Source: Ferrovibrio sp. (GTDB taxonomy: Bacteria > Pseudomonadota > Alphaproteobacteria > Ferrovibrionales > Ferrovibrionaceae). From it: a DNA stretch of 64,000 nt. Shown one piece after another: positions 53,994 to 61,976 of the stretch. The DNA lies in NCBI RefSeq assembly GCF_017994015.1, contig NZ_JAGOLP010000010.1:1-64000 (forward strand). The letters are read 5' to 3'. Numbering within the stretch: the first letter of the stretch is position 1; every line of letters begins with the position of its first letter. The position numbers were made by a program, and so were the translations under genes. The notes below the pieces were generated by a model. It did not search any database, was not told where the DNA came from, and was given only the letters and a program-made list of their open reading frames with translations.

Positions 53994-55147
53994 GCCCGCT
54001 CTCCCAGCGGCTGCAACACCGCGTCATAAGCCTTGAGGCTTTCCGAGACAAAATGCTCCACAGAGAATTCCGCCTCGGCGATGGCGCGGCCGCGCCGGCC
54101 CAGGGCGCGGCGCAAATCCGCATCCAGGATCAGCCGCCGCATTGCCGCCGCTGTGGCCGCCGCATCCTGCACCGGCACCAGCAGGCCATTCTGCTCATGC
54201 CGCACCACTTCGCGGCAGCCCGGCACATCGGCGGTGATGATGGCGCGCTGGGTCGCCGCCGCCTCGATCAGGCCGCGCGGCAGGCCCTCGCGATAACTCG
54301 GCATCACGATCAGATCGGCCTGCGCCAATGTTGCCGCCATATCGGTGCTGAAACCCCAATATTCCATCAGGCCGCTATCCACCCATTGCTTCAGCCTGGC
54401 TTCGCCAATATCGGTGGGATTATCCGGATCGCGCCGGCCTACCAGCACAAAGCGCGCCGCCACACCTTCGGCCCGCAATTCTGCGGCGGCAGTGGCAAAT
54501 TCATTCACGCCCTTGTCGCCCAGCAGGCGGGCCGGAAACATCACCACCGGCGCCCCATGGCTATGCTCGCTCGGCTCCGGCCGCGCTGGAAATGCCGCCA
54601 TATCAACACCGCAGCCCTTGATCATGCACCAGCGCCCGGGCCGCACCATGGCATTGGCCTGGAACAGCGCCAGATCATCCGGGTTCTGGAAAATCGCCCG
54701 GCCATTCGGATGGCCAAGCGCAAAACGATACAGCCGGCGGATCACGGCACGCAGCAGCCGGGCCTTCAAATCCTGGCGGATGAACACAAAGCCCAGGCCA
54801 GTGATGGCATGCACCGCCGCCTTCACTCCGGCCAGCCGGCTGGCCATGCCGCCCCAGATCACCGGCTTCATCGACACATGATGCACCAGCATCGGCCGCA
54901 GGCGGCGCAGAAGCGCCAGCAAAGCCAGCATCAGGCGAAATTCGGCCAGCGGGTTCTGGCCGCCACGGGCCAGCGGAATTGGGTGCAGGATGAAGCCCTC
55001 GGCCTGCAACCGGGCGGCCATATCTGCATCGGGCGGCGCTGCCACATGCACTTCCCAGCCGCGCGCCAGCATGGCGCGGCCCACCGGCAGGCGGTGGGTG
55101 GCAAAAAACAATGCCTCATGGACAATGATCAGCAGGCGACGGGCCAT
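53990..55147 (-). CDS. Glycosyltransferase family 4
   Basis: 385 residues of GT-B fold. RLLIIVHEALFFATHRLPVGRAMLARGWEVHVAA is the N-terminal Rossmann start, and VMFPARLLGDKGVNEFATAAAEL plus LPRGLIEAAATQRAIITADVPGCREVV carry the GT4 donor-binding Glu motif. It probably adds the second sugar to the lipid-linked unit begun by the downstream WecA-like enzyme. It is cytoplasmic, membrane-associated. It is divergent from a nucleotide-sugar dehydrogenase, so a small surface-polysaccharide locus lies at 52974-56539. Confidence 0.87.
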   Translation of the reverse strand: MARRLLIIVHEALFFATHRLPVGRAMLARGWEVHVAAPPDADMAARLQAEGFILHPIPLARGGQNPLAEFRLMLALLALLRRLRPMLVHHVSMKPVIWGGMASRLAGVKAAVHAITGLGFVFIRQDLKARLLRAVIRRLYRFALGHPNGRAIFQNPDDLALFQANAMVRPGRWCMIKGCGVDMAAFPARPEPSEHSHGAPVVMFPARLLGDKGVNEFATAAAELRAEGVAARFVLVGRRDPDNPTDIGEARLKQWVDSGLMEYWGFSTDMAATLAQADLIVMPSYREGLPRGLIEAAATQRAIITADVPGCREVVRHEQNGLLVPVQDAAATAAAMRRLILDADLRRALGRRGRAIAEAEFSVEHFVSESLKAYDAVLQPLGERA

Positions 55148-55246
55148 GACCGGCTGTACCCTGCCCCTCCGGGCGGGTCAAGAGATTGACACCCCGCAGG
55201 CGGCGGGCTACCCCTGCTGCCGGTTCACCCCAGCCTGGAATTCGCC

Positions 55247-56539
55247 GTGACCGCTTCATTTCCGCTACCGCACAGCATCGTTGTTGTTGGCCTGGGCTAT
55301 GTCGGCCTGCCGCTGGCCGTGGCGCTGGCGCGGCATTTTCCGGTGATCGGCTATGATATCGACCAGGGCCGCGTGGCGGAATTGCAGCGCGGCGAGGATC
55401 GCACCCGCGAAGTGGAAAGCGCCACTTTGCGCGCCTCGACACTGCAACTGAGCGCCGATGCCGCCACGATCAAAGGCAAGGCGCTGTATATCGTCACCGT
55501 GCCGACCCCGGTGGATGACCAGAACGAACCCGATCTGCGCCCGGTGCGCTCGGCTTCCAAAAGTGTTGGTGCTGCCATGGCCAAGGGCGCCGTGGTGGTA
55601 TTCGAAAGCACGGTCTATCCCGGCGTGACCGAGGAAATCTGCGGGCCGATCCTGGCCCAGGCGAGCGGCTTGCAGCAGGGCGTGGATTTTTTCCTCGGCT
55701 ATTCGCCCGAGCGCATCAATCCCGGCGACAAGGTGCATACGGTGGACAAGATCGCCAAGATCGTGGCCGGCGAGAATGCCGCCGTGGCGGCGATGCTGGC
55801 CGAGGTTTATGGCCGCGTCACCAGTGGCGGCATCCATCTGGCACCAACGATCAAAACCGCCGAGGCGGCCAAGGTGATCGAAAATGCCCAACGCGATATC
55901 AATATCGCCTTCATGAACGAGATCGCCATGATCTTCGGCAAGCTGGGCATCTCCACCCATGACGTGCTGGAAGCTGCCGGCACCAAGTGGAATTTCCTGA
56001 AATTCCAGCCCGGCCTGGTGGGCGGCCATTGCATCGGCGTTGATCCCTATTACCTGGCGCATCGCGCCCAGGCGCTGGGCCACGATCCGCGCATCATCCT
56101 GGCCGGCCGCGCCATCAATGATGGCATGAGCCGCTTTGTTGCCGAACAGGTGCATGCCGGCATGGGCGGCCCTGGTTCTGCCCCTGGCCGCGTGCTGGTG
56201 CTGGGCCTGACCTTCAAGGAAGACGTGCCCGACCTGCGCAATTCCAAGGTGGCCGATCTGGTCCGCGCATTGGAAGGCCTGGGCCATCGCGTGGCGGTGC
56301 ATGATCCGCTGGCCGATCCCAACGAGGCACAGCATGAATATGGCATCATGCTGACCCCGCGCCTGGAGGGCCTGGCCGGCTTCGATGCCGTGCTCGGCGC
56401 CGTGCCGCATGAGGTCTACCGCAGCCTCAGCCCAAGCCAGCTTGCCGCCCTGGTTAAGCCTGACGGACTGGTGGCCGACCTGAAAGGCATGTGGCGCGGC
56501 CTTGAATTGCCCGCCGGCCTCAAGCGCTGGGTATTGTAA
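55247..56539 (+). CDS. Nucleotide-sugar dehydrogenase, UDP-HexNAc type (TviB/WbpA-like)
   Basis: 430 residues. The NAD-binding motif VVVGLGYVGLPLAVALARHF is at the N-terminus, the catalytic Cys in VGGHCIGVDPYYLAH near residue 260, and LGLTFKEDVPDLRNSKVADLVRAL marks the C-terminal domain. It oxidises a UDP-GlcNAc or UDP-GalNAc sugar to the uronic acid for polysaccharide. It starts with GTG at 55247. It faces away from the glycosyltransferase pair and should supply their donor sugar; the exact sugar is not fixed. Confidence 0.9.
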   Translation: MTASFPLPHSIVVVGLGYVGLPLAVALARHFPVIGYDIDQGRVAELQRGEDRTREVESATLRASTLQLSADAATIKGKALYIVTVPTPVDDQNEPDLRPVRSASKSVGAAMAKGAVVVFESTVYPGVTEEICGPILAQASGLQQGVDFFLGYSPERINPGDKVHTVDKIAKIVAGENAAVAAMLAEVYGRVTSGGIHLAPTIKTAEAAKVIENAQRDINIAFMNEIAMIFGKLGISTHDVLEAAGTKWNFLKFQPGLVGGHCIGVDPYYLAHRAQALGHDPRIILAGRAINDGMSRFVAEQVHAGMGGPGSAPGRVLVLGLTFKEDVPDLRNSKVADLVRALEGLGHRVAVHDPLADPNEAQHEYGIMLTPRLEGLAGFDAVLGAVPHEVYRSLSPSQLAALVKPDGLVADLKGMWRGLELPAGLKRWVL

Positions 56540-56640
56540 AAGCCCTGCATCCCTGAGCAACGGAACGATTGCTACCGGACAAGTTTTCGATAAAATGAGA
56601 ACATGTCGGGATCATTTGTTCCGGAAACTCGCGTAAAAGT

Positions 56641-57102
56641 ATGCATGGAAAATTGAGAGCATGTATTTTTTCTATTCCCGGCCTTGTTATGGCCGCGCTG
56701 AGCTTTGCCCTACCCCTGGCCGCAGCGGAGCCTGGCTTGCGCGGCCCGGTGGCGGTGGAGCAGGCCCGGGTGATCGATGGCGACACGCTGGAAGTGGTGG
56801 CGCTGATCTGGCTCGACCAGCGCGTCACCACCCGGGTGCGGCTGGAAGGCATCGACACGCCGGAGCGCCGCAGCCAATGCGCTGCCGAACGCGAGGCCGC
56901 CGCCGCCGCCAGCCGGCAGGCCACAGCCTGGCTGGAGCAGCATCGCAGCGTGGTGCTGCGCGACCTGATCCATGACAAATACGGCCGCCGCGTGGTGGGC
57001 CGGGTGCAAAGCGCCGATGGCAGCAGCGACCTGGGCGAAACGCTGATCGCCCAGGGCCTGGCACGCCGCTACGATGGCGGCCGCAAGCGGCCCTGGTGTT
57101 AG
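56641..57102 (+). CDS. Exported thermonuclease-like protein (SNase fold)
   Basis: 153 residues. After a signal-like segment (ACIFSIPGLVMAALSFALPLAAA), the SNase fold shows ARVIDGDTLEVV, VRLEGIDTPERRSQC and DKYGRRVVGRV. The Asp pair and RLEGIDTPE match the calcium and catalytic site of staphylococcal nuclease relatives. Many such bacterial proteins are exported or lipid-free periplasmic nucleases; the activity here is untested. The stop lies within an inverted repeat that may control the next gene. Confidence 0.82.
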   Translation: MHGKLRACIFSIPGLVMAALSFALPLAAAEPGLRGPVAVEQARVIDGDTLEVVALIWLDQRVTTRVRLEGIDTPERRSQCAAEREAAAAASRQATAWLEQHRSVVLRDLIHDKYGRRVVGRVQSADGSSDLGETLIAQGLARRYDGGRKRPWC

Positions 57103-57111
57103 AATGTAACA
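57097..57111. promoter_or_regulatory. Candidate Zur-like operator before the COG0523 gene
   Basis: TGTTA at 57097-57101 and TAACA at 57107-57111 are perfect inverted arms around GAATG, 60 bases before the GTPase start. Zur sites often contain ATGTTA-TAACAT half-sites, so this is suggestive, but only 5 bp match. It overlaps the stop codon of the nuclease gene. Confidence 0.35.
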
Positions 57112-57170
57112 TCAGGCACTGGACTTCTGCGCCATCTCGGCCGAAATAGACGGCACAAGGAGACAATTCC

Positions 57171-58352
57171 ATGACCGGCCAGATCGATTACCGCATCCCC
57201 GTTTCCGTCATCACCGGCTTTCTCGGCGCCGGCAAGAGCACCCTGCTCAACCGCCTGCTGCGCCATCCGGCGATGGGCGAAACCGCCGTGATCGTCAACG
57301 AATTCGGCGAGATCGGGTTGGATCATGCGCTGATCGCCTCCAGCAGCGAGGATACCGTGCTGCTGTCTTCCGGCTGCTTGTGCTGCACCGTGCGCGGCGA
57401 CCTGGTGAACACTTTGCGCGAATTGATGCAGAAGCGCGAAAGCGGCGCCGTGAAACCGTTTCGCCGCGTGGTGATCGAAACCACCGGCCTGGCTGATCCG
57501 GCGCCGGTGCTGCACACGCTGATGAGCGACGCCGTGGTGGCCGAGCGTTTCCGGCTGGAAAGTGTGGTGACGCTGGTGGATGCGGTGAATGGCAGCGCCA
57601 CGCTGGACAACCACATGGAAGCCGTGAAACAGGCTGCCGTGGCCGACCGCCTGGTGCTGAGCAAAACCGATCTGGCGCCTGCCGCGCTGGTGGGCGAATT
57701 GCGCCACCGCTTGCAGCATCTTAATCCCGGCGCACCGATCCTGACCGTGGTGGATGGCGAGGTGGAACCGGACAAGCTGTTTAATGCCGGGCTCTACGAT
57801 CCAAGCCGCAAGAGCTACGATGTGCAGAACTGGCTGCGCGCCGAAGCCTATGGCGGCCACGACCATCACCATCATGACCACGAACATGGCCATCATCACG
57901 ATCATGACCATGGGCACGATCATGGGCACGATCATGAGCACGGGCACGATGCGCATGGTCATCCGATGACCCCGGATGGCAAGCTGGATGTGAACCGGCA
58001 TGATGCCTCGATCAGTTCCTTCTGCCTCACCTTCGACACGCCGTTTGAATGGAACACGCTGGCGACCTGGCTGGACCTGCTGGCGGCCTATCGCGGCGAT
58101 AATCTGCTGCGCGTGAAGGGCCTGGTGAATGTGGTAGGCGTGGATCGCCCGGTGGTGGTGCATGGGGTGCAGCACATGTTCCATCCGCCTGCCACCATCC
58201 CGGCCTGGCCGGATGCCGACCGGCGCAGCAAGATCGTGTTCATCACCCGCGATCTGGGCCGCGAGGTGATCGAGCAGACCTTCTCTGCCCTGGCGCAGGC
58301 CGAGGCTGCCCCGGCTGCCAGCCTTGACACTGCGTCACACGGCACGCGCTGA
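57171..58352 (+). CDS. COG0523 GTPase (CobW/ZigA family) with His-rich segment
   Basis: 393 residues. Walker A GFLGAGKSTLLNRLL lies near 17-31, the metal motif CxCC in SSGCLCCTVRGDLV near 68, the Mg motif ETTGLADPAPVL, and the G4 motif LSKTDLAP. A run of about 35 residues near 225-265 is almost all His, Asp, Glu and Gly. The C-terminal CobW_C domain follows. Family members deliver metals; His-rich ones with CxCC are mostly zinc chaperones (ZigA/ZagA type), but cobalt (CobW) is possible and cobST are elsewhere in the window. A Zur-like repeat upstream favours zinc. Start ATG 57171 with AAGGAG. Confidence 0.88.
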   Translation: MTGQIDYRIPVSVITGFLGAGKSTLLNRLLRHPAMGETAVIVNEFGEIGLDHALIASSSEDTVLLSSGCLCCTVRGDLVNTLRELMQKRESGAVKPFRRVVIETTGLADPAPVLHTLMSDAVVAERFRLESVVTLVDAVNGSATLDNHMEAVKQAAVADRLVLSKTDLAPAALVGELRHRLQHLNPGAPILTVVDGEVEPDKLFNAGLYDPSRKSYDVQNWLRAEAYGGHDHHHHDHEHGHHHDHDHGHDHGHDHEHGHDAHGHPMTPDGKLDVNRHDASISSFCLTFDTPFEWNTLATWLDLLAAYRGDNLLRVKGLVNVVGVDRPVVVHGVQHMFHPPATIPAWPDADRRSKIVFITRDLGREVIEQTFSALAQAEAAPAASLDTASHGTR

Positions 58353-58356
58353 GGCG

Positions 58357-59145
58357 ATGCTGACGCCTGAACTGGCAGCGGCCATCCGCAGCATGGCCGG
58401 CACGGCGCGCGAGCGGGTGTTCAGCCTGAGTGTTGCGGGCCGGCGCTACTGGGTGAAGCGGCCGGGCCTGCCGCGCCTGCGCTCATCCGTGCTGATGCAG
58501 CGCGGCCTGGCCATGCTGTTTGGCCTGGCGGTGCTGAAACCGCCTCGTACTGGCCGCCTGGCCGATGAAGCCGCCGCCCTGCGCCACCTGCATCAGGGCG
58601 GCTGGCCGGTGCCGGACGTGGTGTTTGCCGATGCGCAATACTTGGTGCTGGGTGATGGCGGCATCAGCGTGGAAAGCCTGCTGAATGCCGAACATGACGC
58701 CACCCGGCGCCATGGCATGATTGCGGCTTGCGCCACGCTGCTGCTGCGCCTGCATGCTGCCGGCGAATGGCATGGCGGTGCACAGATTCGCAATTTCAGT
58801 TGGCGCGACGGCACGCCCGGCCTGCTTGACCTGGAAGACCATGACCTGCCGGGCATGAACCTGGCCCAGCGCCAGGCGCGCGACTGCCTGCTGCTGCTCT
58901 ATTCGCTGACGCGCTATGACAGAAATCCGGCAGCCCCGCTGCTGGCACCGATTGCACTATTGCTGGTGCAGGGCGCCAGCCCGGCAGTGCAGGCCGAGCT
59001 AAGCCGGCTGCATCGCCGGCTCGGCGCACCGATCCGGCTGGCACGGCCCTGGGCGCACAAGGCCGGGCGCGATGTGCGCCAGGCATTGGCAGCAGAGGCC
59101 GCGCTGGGCGCGGCGCTGGCGCAGGTTCAAACCGGCAATCAGTAA
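58357..59145 (+). CDS. Kinase-like protein, lipopolysaccharide-kinase type
   Basis: 262 residues. The N-lobe is FSLSVAGRRYWVKRPG with the ATP-binding Lys, and the catalytic loop is LLRLHAAGEWHGGAQIRNFSW, with HGGAQIRN in place of the usual HxDxxxxN, followed by LLDLEDHDL containing the metal Asp. This resembles Kdo/WaaP-like and Bud32-like small kinases; the catalytic-loop Asp is replaced by Gly, as in several LPS kinases (HGG). It may phosphorylate a sugar or lipid. The ATG at 58357 is four bases after the COG0523 stop. Its end overlaps the asparaginase end by seven bases. Confidence 0.68.
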   Translation: MLTPELAAAIRSMAGTARERVFSLSVAGRRYWVKRPGLPRLRSSVLMQRGLAMLFGLAVLKPPRTGRLADEAAALRHLHQGGWPVPDVVFADAQYLVLGDGGISVESLLNAEHDATRRHGMIAACATLLLRLHAAGEWHGGAQIRNFSWRDGTPGLLDLEDHDLPGMNLAQRQARDCLLLLYSLTRYDRNPAAPLLAPIALLLVQGASPAVQAELSRLHRRLGAPIRLARPWAHKAGRDVRQALAAEAALGAALAQVQTGNQ

Positions 59146-60173
59146 GCCGGCTCCAGGCCAATATCGCCGACCCGCAGGCCACGCCAGTTGCTTAGCACCG
59201 GCTCCACCAGCGGCCGCAATTCATCCCGTGCGGCATTATCCAGCAGACCGAGATATTCCAGCAGGCCACCCAAAGCGGTTTGCGCGGCGCGCGCCGTGCC
59301 ATCCACCACCTTGAGCGCAATGCCCAGGCCAAGCTCGGCGGAAGCTGCGGTGTAAACCCCTTCAGCGCCGGTCTTGGCAATGAAACGGCCGCCGCCGGCC
59401 TGCATCACGGCGGTGCAGAAGCGCCCGCTGCCGGCAACAAAAAACGGCTCGGCCAGCACGGCCGCCGCCAGCCGCTTTGCCGCCTTGGCGCGTTCCGGCG
59501 CCAGGCCCTGGCCGGTGACAAAACGCGCAAAGCCATAAGCCAGCTTGTTGATCGGCAAGGCCATGGTGGGCATCGAGCAGCCATCGGTGGCGAAGGCATC
59601 GGGCAGCAGCCGCACACCGCACACATCCTCGATCACCGCCGTGACCCGGCGCTGCACCGGATGATCCGGGCTGACATAGCCTTGCAAAGCCTCGCCCAGA
59701 TGCTGCGCCACCGTGACCATGCCGGCATGTTTGCCCGAGCAATTGTTATGCAAGGCCGTGGGCAGCGCATGGGCGCGGGCCAGATCGCGGGCGGTTTCCT
59801 CGTGATAGGGCCAATGCGCGCCGCATTCCAGCGCCGTATGGTCCAGGCCGAGCCGGCCGAGCCAGCCGGCCACGGTTTCGGTATGGCGTGCCTCGCCGCC
59901 ATGGCTGGCGCAGGCCATCGCCATTTCGGCATTGCTCAAGCCGGCGGCATCGGCGGCGCCGGATTCGATCAGCGGCAGCGCCTGGAACGCCTTGTTGGAC
60001 GAGCGCGGGAAAATGATGCTTTCAACATCGCCCCAGCCAGCCACCAGCCGGCCATCGGCATCCACCACGGCGGCAATCACGGCATGGCGGCTTTCCACTT
60101 GCGCGCCGCGCCGCACTTCTACGATAAAGGGCCGCTCGCCCGGACTGGGCAGGGGACCATAGGAACCGACCAT
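59139..60173 (-). CDS. L-asparaginase II family protein (PF06089)
   Basis: 344 residues. IVEVRRGAQVESRHAVIAAVVDADGRLVAGWGD opens the family, IIFPRSSNKAFQALPLIESGAA holds the conserved SSxK, then ACASHGGEARHTETV, LHNNCSGKHAGMVTVAQHLG and the metal-binding Cys/His positions. These rhizobial-type asparaginases hydrolyse asparagine with high specificity and are unrelated to the classic types; some are dispensed as serine-lysine enzymes. Cytoplasmic. It is convergent with the kinase-like gene and divergent from the SpoU gene. Confidence 0.88.
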   Translation of the reverse strand: MVGSYGPLPSPGERPFIVEVRRGAQVESRHAVIAAVVDADGRLVAGWGDVESIIFPRSSNKAFQALPLIESGAADAAGLSNAEMAMACASHGGEARHTETVAGWLGRLGLDHTALECGAHWPYHEETARDLARAHALPTALHNNCSGKHAGMVTVAQHLGEALQGYVSPDHPVQRRVTAVIEDVCGVRLLPDAFATDGCSMPTMALPINKLAYGFARFVTGQGLAPERAKAAKRLAAAVLAEPFFVAGSGRFCTAVMQAGGGRFIAKTGAEGVYTAASAELGLGIALKVVDGTARAAQTALGGLLEYLGLLDNAARDELRPLVEPVLSNWRGLRVGDIGLEPAY

Positions 60174-60239
60174 CGGCTATACTCCTGGGGTTTTCTCCGG
60201 GATACGGGCATTTTATAGCAGCAATAAGGGATTCTGGCG

Positions 60240-60767
60240 ATGCGCGGCTTTTTTGGCGTGGGTGTGGAACGGATGAGCAAGCCGATGAATGCCGGCACGC
60301 TGTTTCGCACCGCGCATGCTTTTGGCGCCGGCTTTGTGTTCACCATCGACGCGGCCTATTCGGTGAATGCGGCGCGCTCGGATACCAGCCGCACGCCGGA
60401 TAACCTGCCCTGGTATACCTACGACAAGCCGGCCGACCTGAAACTGCCGCAGGGCTGCAAGCTGGTGGGCATTGAATTGCTCGACCAGGCGGTGGACCTG
60501 CCGAGTTTCCGCCACCCGCAGCGCGCCGCCTATGTGCTGGGGCCGGAGCAAGGCTCGCTCAGCCCGGAACTGGTGGCCCGCTGCGACCATGTGATCAAAA
60601 TCCCGACCAGCTTCTGCGTCAATGTCGGTGTGGCCGGCGCCATCGTGATGTATGACCGGCTGATCACGCTGGGCAAATTTGCCGAACGCCCGCTCTCGCC
60701 GCTGGGCAAGCCGACCTGGCCGGAAGACAAAGGCGGCCGCCAGCGCAAGCGCATTGTGGAATCATGA
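60240..60767 (+). CDS. SpoU/TrmH-family RNA methyltransferase
   Basis: 175 residues. The SPOUT knot motifs are all present: MNAGTLFRTAHAFGAGFVF (motif 1), AYVLGPEQGSLS (motif 2) and VIKIPTSFCVNVGVAGAIVMYDRL (motif 3). It should methylate a ribose 2'-OH in tRNA or rRNA; the short single-domain form is close to TrmL-like enzymes but the target is not fixed. The ATG at 60240 lies in a divergent region with asparaginase. It overlaps ogt by 4 bases (ATGA), so the two are coupled. Confidence 0.88.
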   Translation: MRGFFGVGVERMSKPMNAGTLFRTAHAFGAGFVFTIDAAYSVNAARSDTSRTPDNLPWYTYDKPADLKLPQGCKLVGIELLDQAVDLPSFRHPQRAAYVLGPEQGSLSPELVARCDHVIKIPTSFCVNVGVAGAIVMYDRLITLGKFAERPLSPLGKPTWPEDKGGRQRKRIVES

Positions 60768-61309
60768 ATTTTGCGCTGTTCGATACTGCGCTCGGCCCCT
60801 GCGGCATCCTATGGGGCGAACGCGGCATTGCAGCCGTGCAATTGCCTGAACTGAACCGCCAGGCCACCCGTGCCCGGCTGCTGCGGCAGCATCCGGCAGC
60901 GCAGGAAGCCGCGCCGCCTGCCGCCATCGCCCAGGCCATCGCCGGCATCCAGGCTTTGCTGGCCGGCGACCGGTCGGTGACTTTCAGCAACGCGCCGCTG
61001 GATACCGCAGGCCTGCCGGCTTTCCATCGCCGCGTCTATGCCGTGATCAGCCGGCTCAGGCCCGGCGAGACCATGACCTATGGCGCGATTGCCGCCGAGC
61101 TTGATGAAGGCGAGGCCGGCGATGCCCGCGCCGTGGGACATGCGCTCGGCAAGAACCCGATCCCGGTGATCATTCCCTGTCACCGCGTAGTGGCGGCCAA
61201 CGGCAAACTCGGCGGCTTCTCGGCGCCGGGCGGGCGCGAGACCAAACTCAAGCTGCTCGCCATCGAAGGCGGCGGCGCCCCGGATAACCGGCAGCCGAGT
61301 TTATTCTGA
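60764..61309 (+). CDS. ogt: Methylated-DNA-protein-cysteine S-methyltransferase (Ogt)
   Basis: 181 residues. The acceptor Cys139 lies in PVIIPCHRVVAANGKLGGFSAPGG, the family signature, with the helix-turn-helix recognition region FHRRVYAVISRLRPGETMTYGAIAAEL just before. It removes methyl groups from O6-methylguanine by a one-use transfer to the Cys. The start overlaps the SpoU stop as ATGA. Its end overlaps the convergent ParE toxin end by nine bases. Confidence 0.94.
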   Translation: MNFALFDTALGPCGILWGERGIAAVQLPELNRQATRARLLRQHPAAQEAAPPAAIAQAIAGIQALLAGDRSVTFSNAPLDTAGLPAFHRRVYAVISRLRPGETMTYGAIAAELDEGEAGDARAVGHALGKNPIPVIIPCHRVVAANGKLGGFSAPGGRETKLKLLAIEGGGAPDNRQPSLF

Positions 61310-61636
61310 GCCTGATCGTAGCAGCCGCCTTTGCAGCAGACTTTGCATGTCCCGTCGGCCATCGGCGACGCAATAGACAATCACCTGCTGGCCCATCACG
61401 CGGTAGATAATGCGATAGGGTTTAAAATGGGCTTCGCGGAAATCCGTGATGCCAAGCGCCTGCAATTCCTTGGGCGCATGGCCACGCATCGGCAGCTGTG
61501 CGAGCCGCAGGCAGGCAGCTTCAAGCCGTTGCAGTAAAGCATCAGCCTTCTGCAAGCCATCCTGCGCGGCAACAAAGTAATGGATATCGAGAATATCCCG
61601 CTCGGCAGCCTCGGCCAGAAAAACCTCGTAGCGCAA
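61301..61636 (-). CDS. ParE/RelE-family toxin
   Basis: 111 residues: YEVFLAEAAERDILDIHYFVAAQDG, then LRLAQLPMRGHAPKELQALGITDFREAHFKPYRIIYRVMGQQVIVYCVADGRRDMQSLL (split at HFKPYR) give the ParE fold with the conserved basic RIIYRV strand and R-D near the end. ParE toxins block gyrase and RelE toxins cut mRNA; the R-x-Y and GRRDM pattern is commoner in ParE relatives. It starts seven bases after the antitoxin gene, the usual antitoxin-first order. Confidence 0.85.
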   Translation of the reverse strand: MRYEVFLAEAAERDILDIHYFVAAQDGLQKADALLQRLEAACLRLAQLPMRGHAPKELQALGITDFREAHFKPYRIIYRVMGQQVIVYCVADGRRDMQSLLQRRLLRSGSE

Positions 61637-61643
61637 AGCCGGC

Positions 61644-61916
61644 CTAATCCTTTAAGCGCGCCCGGATGGAAGCGAAAGCCTGTTTTGCCGGCTTGATCCT
61701 GCCAGCTTCAACCTGCTGCGTGGTCAGCGCCAGCACTTTCAGCAAAGCCAGGGTTTCCTGGGTCTGTTCGTAGCTGGCGATATCCTGCAACACCGCCTTG
61801 GCCTCGCCATGCAGGGTGACGATCACCGGTTCGCCATGATCGGCCAATTCACGGATGACATCCGGCGCATGCGCCTTGAGGTAACTTATCGGCTTCACCC
61901 GGTCGGCGAGTTTCAT
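61644..61916 (-). CDS. Phd/YefM-family antitoxin
   Basis: 90 residues. RVKPISYLKAHAPDVIRELADHGEPVIVTLHGEAKAVLQDIASYEQ is the Phd/YefM DNA-binding fold with the V-I-V-T-L-H-G-E strand, and the rest is the toxin-binding tail ending SIRARLKD. It should neutralise the ParE-like toxin encoded just downstream and repress their promoter. The pair sits alone between ogt and ftsK. Confidence 0.87.
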   Translation of the reverse strand: MKLADRVKPISYLKAHAPDVIRELADHGEPVIVTLHGEAKAVLQDIASYEQTQETLALLKVLALTTQQVEAGRIKPAKQAFASIRARLKD

Positions 61917-61976
61917 GGTCCGGCCCTTCTTCGTGATGGGCTAAAGATAGACCGAATTTAGACCAGCGTGAAGCCC

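Noticed and set aside
56597..56625. GAAC and GTTC halves upstream of the nuclease gene, considered as a LexA box
   Set aside because: The spacing is 15 bases and the orientation does not match the alphaproteobacterial GTTC-N7-GTTC direct repeat.
57850..57970. His-rich stretch considered as a separate small metal-binding ORF
   Set aside because: It is in frame within the GTPase, where such His loops are common.
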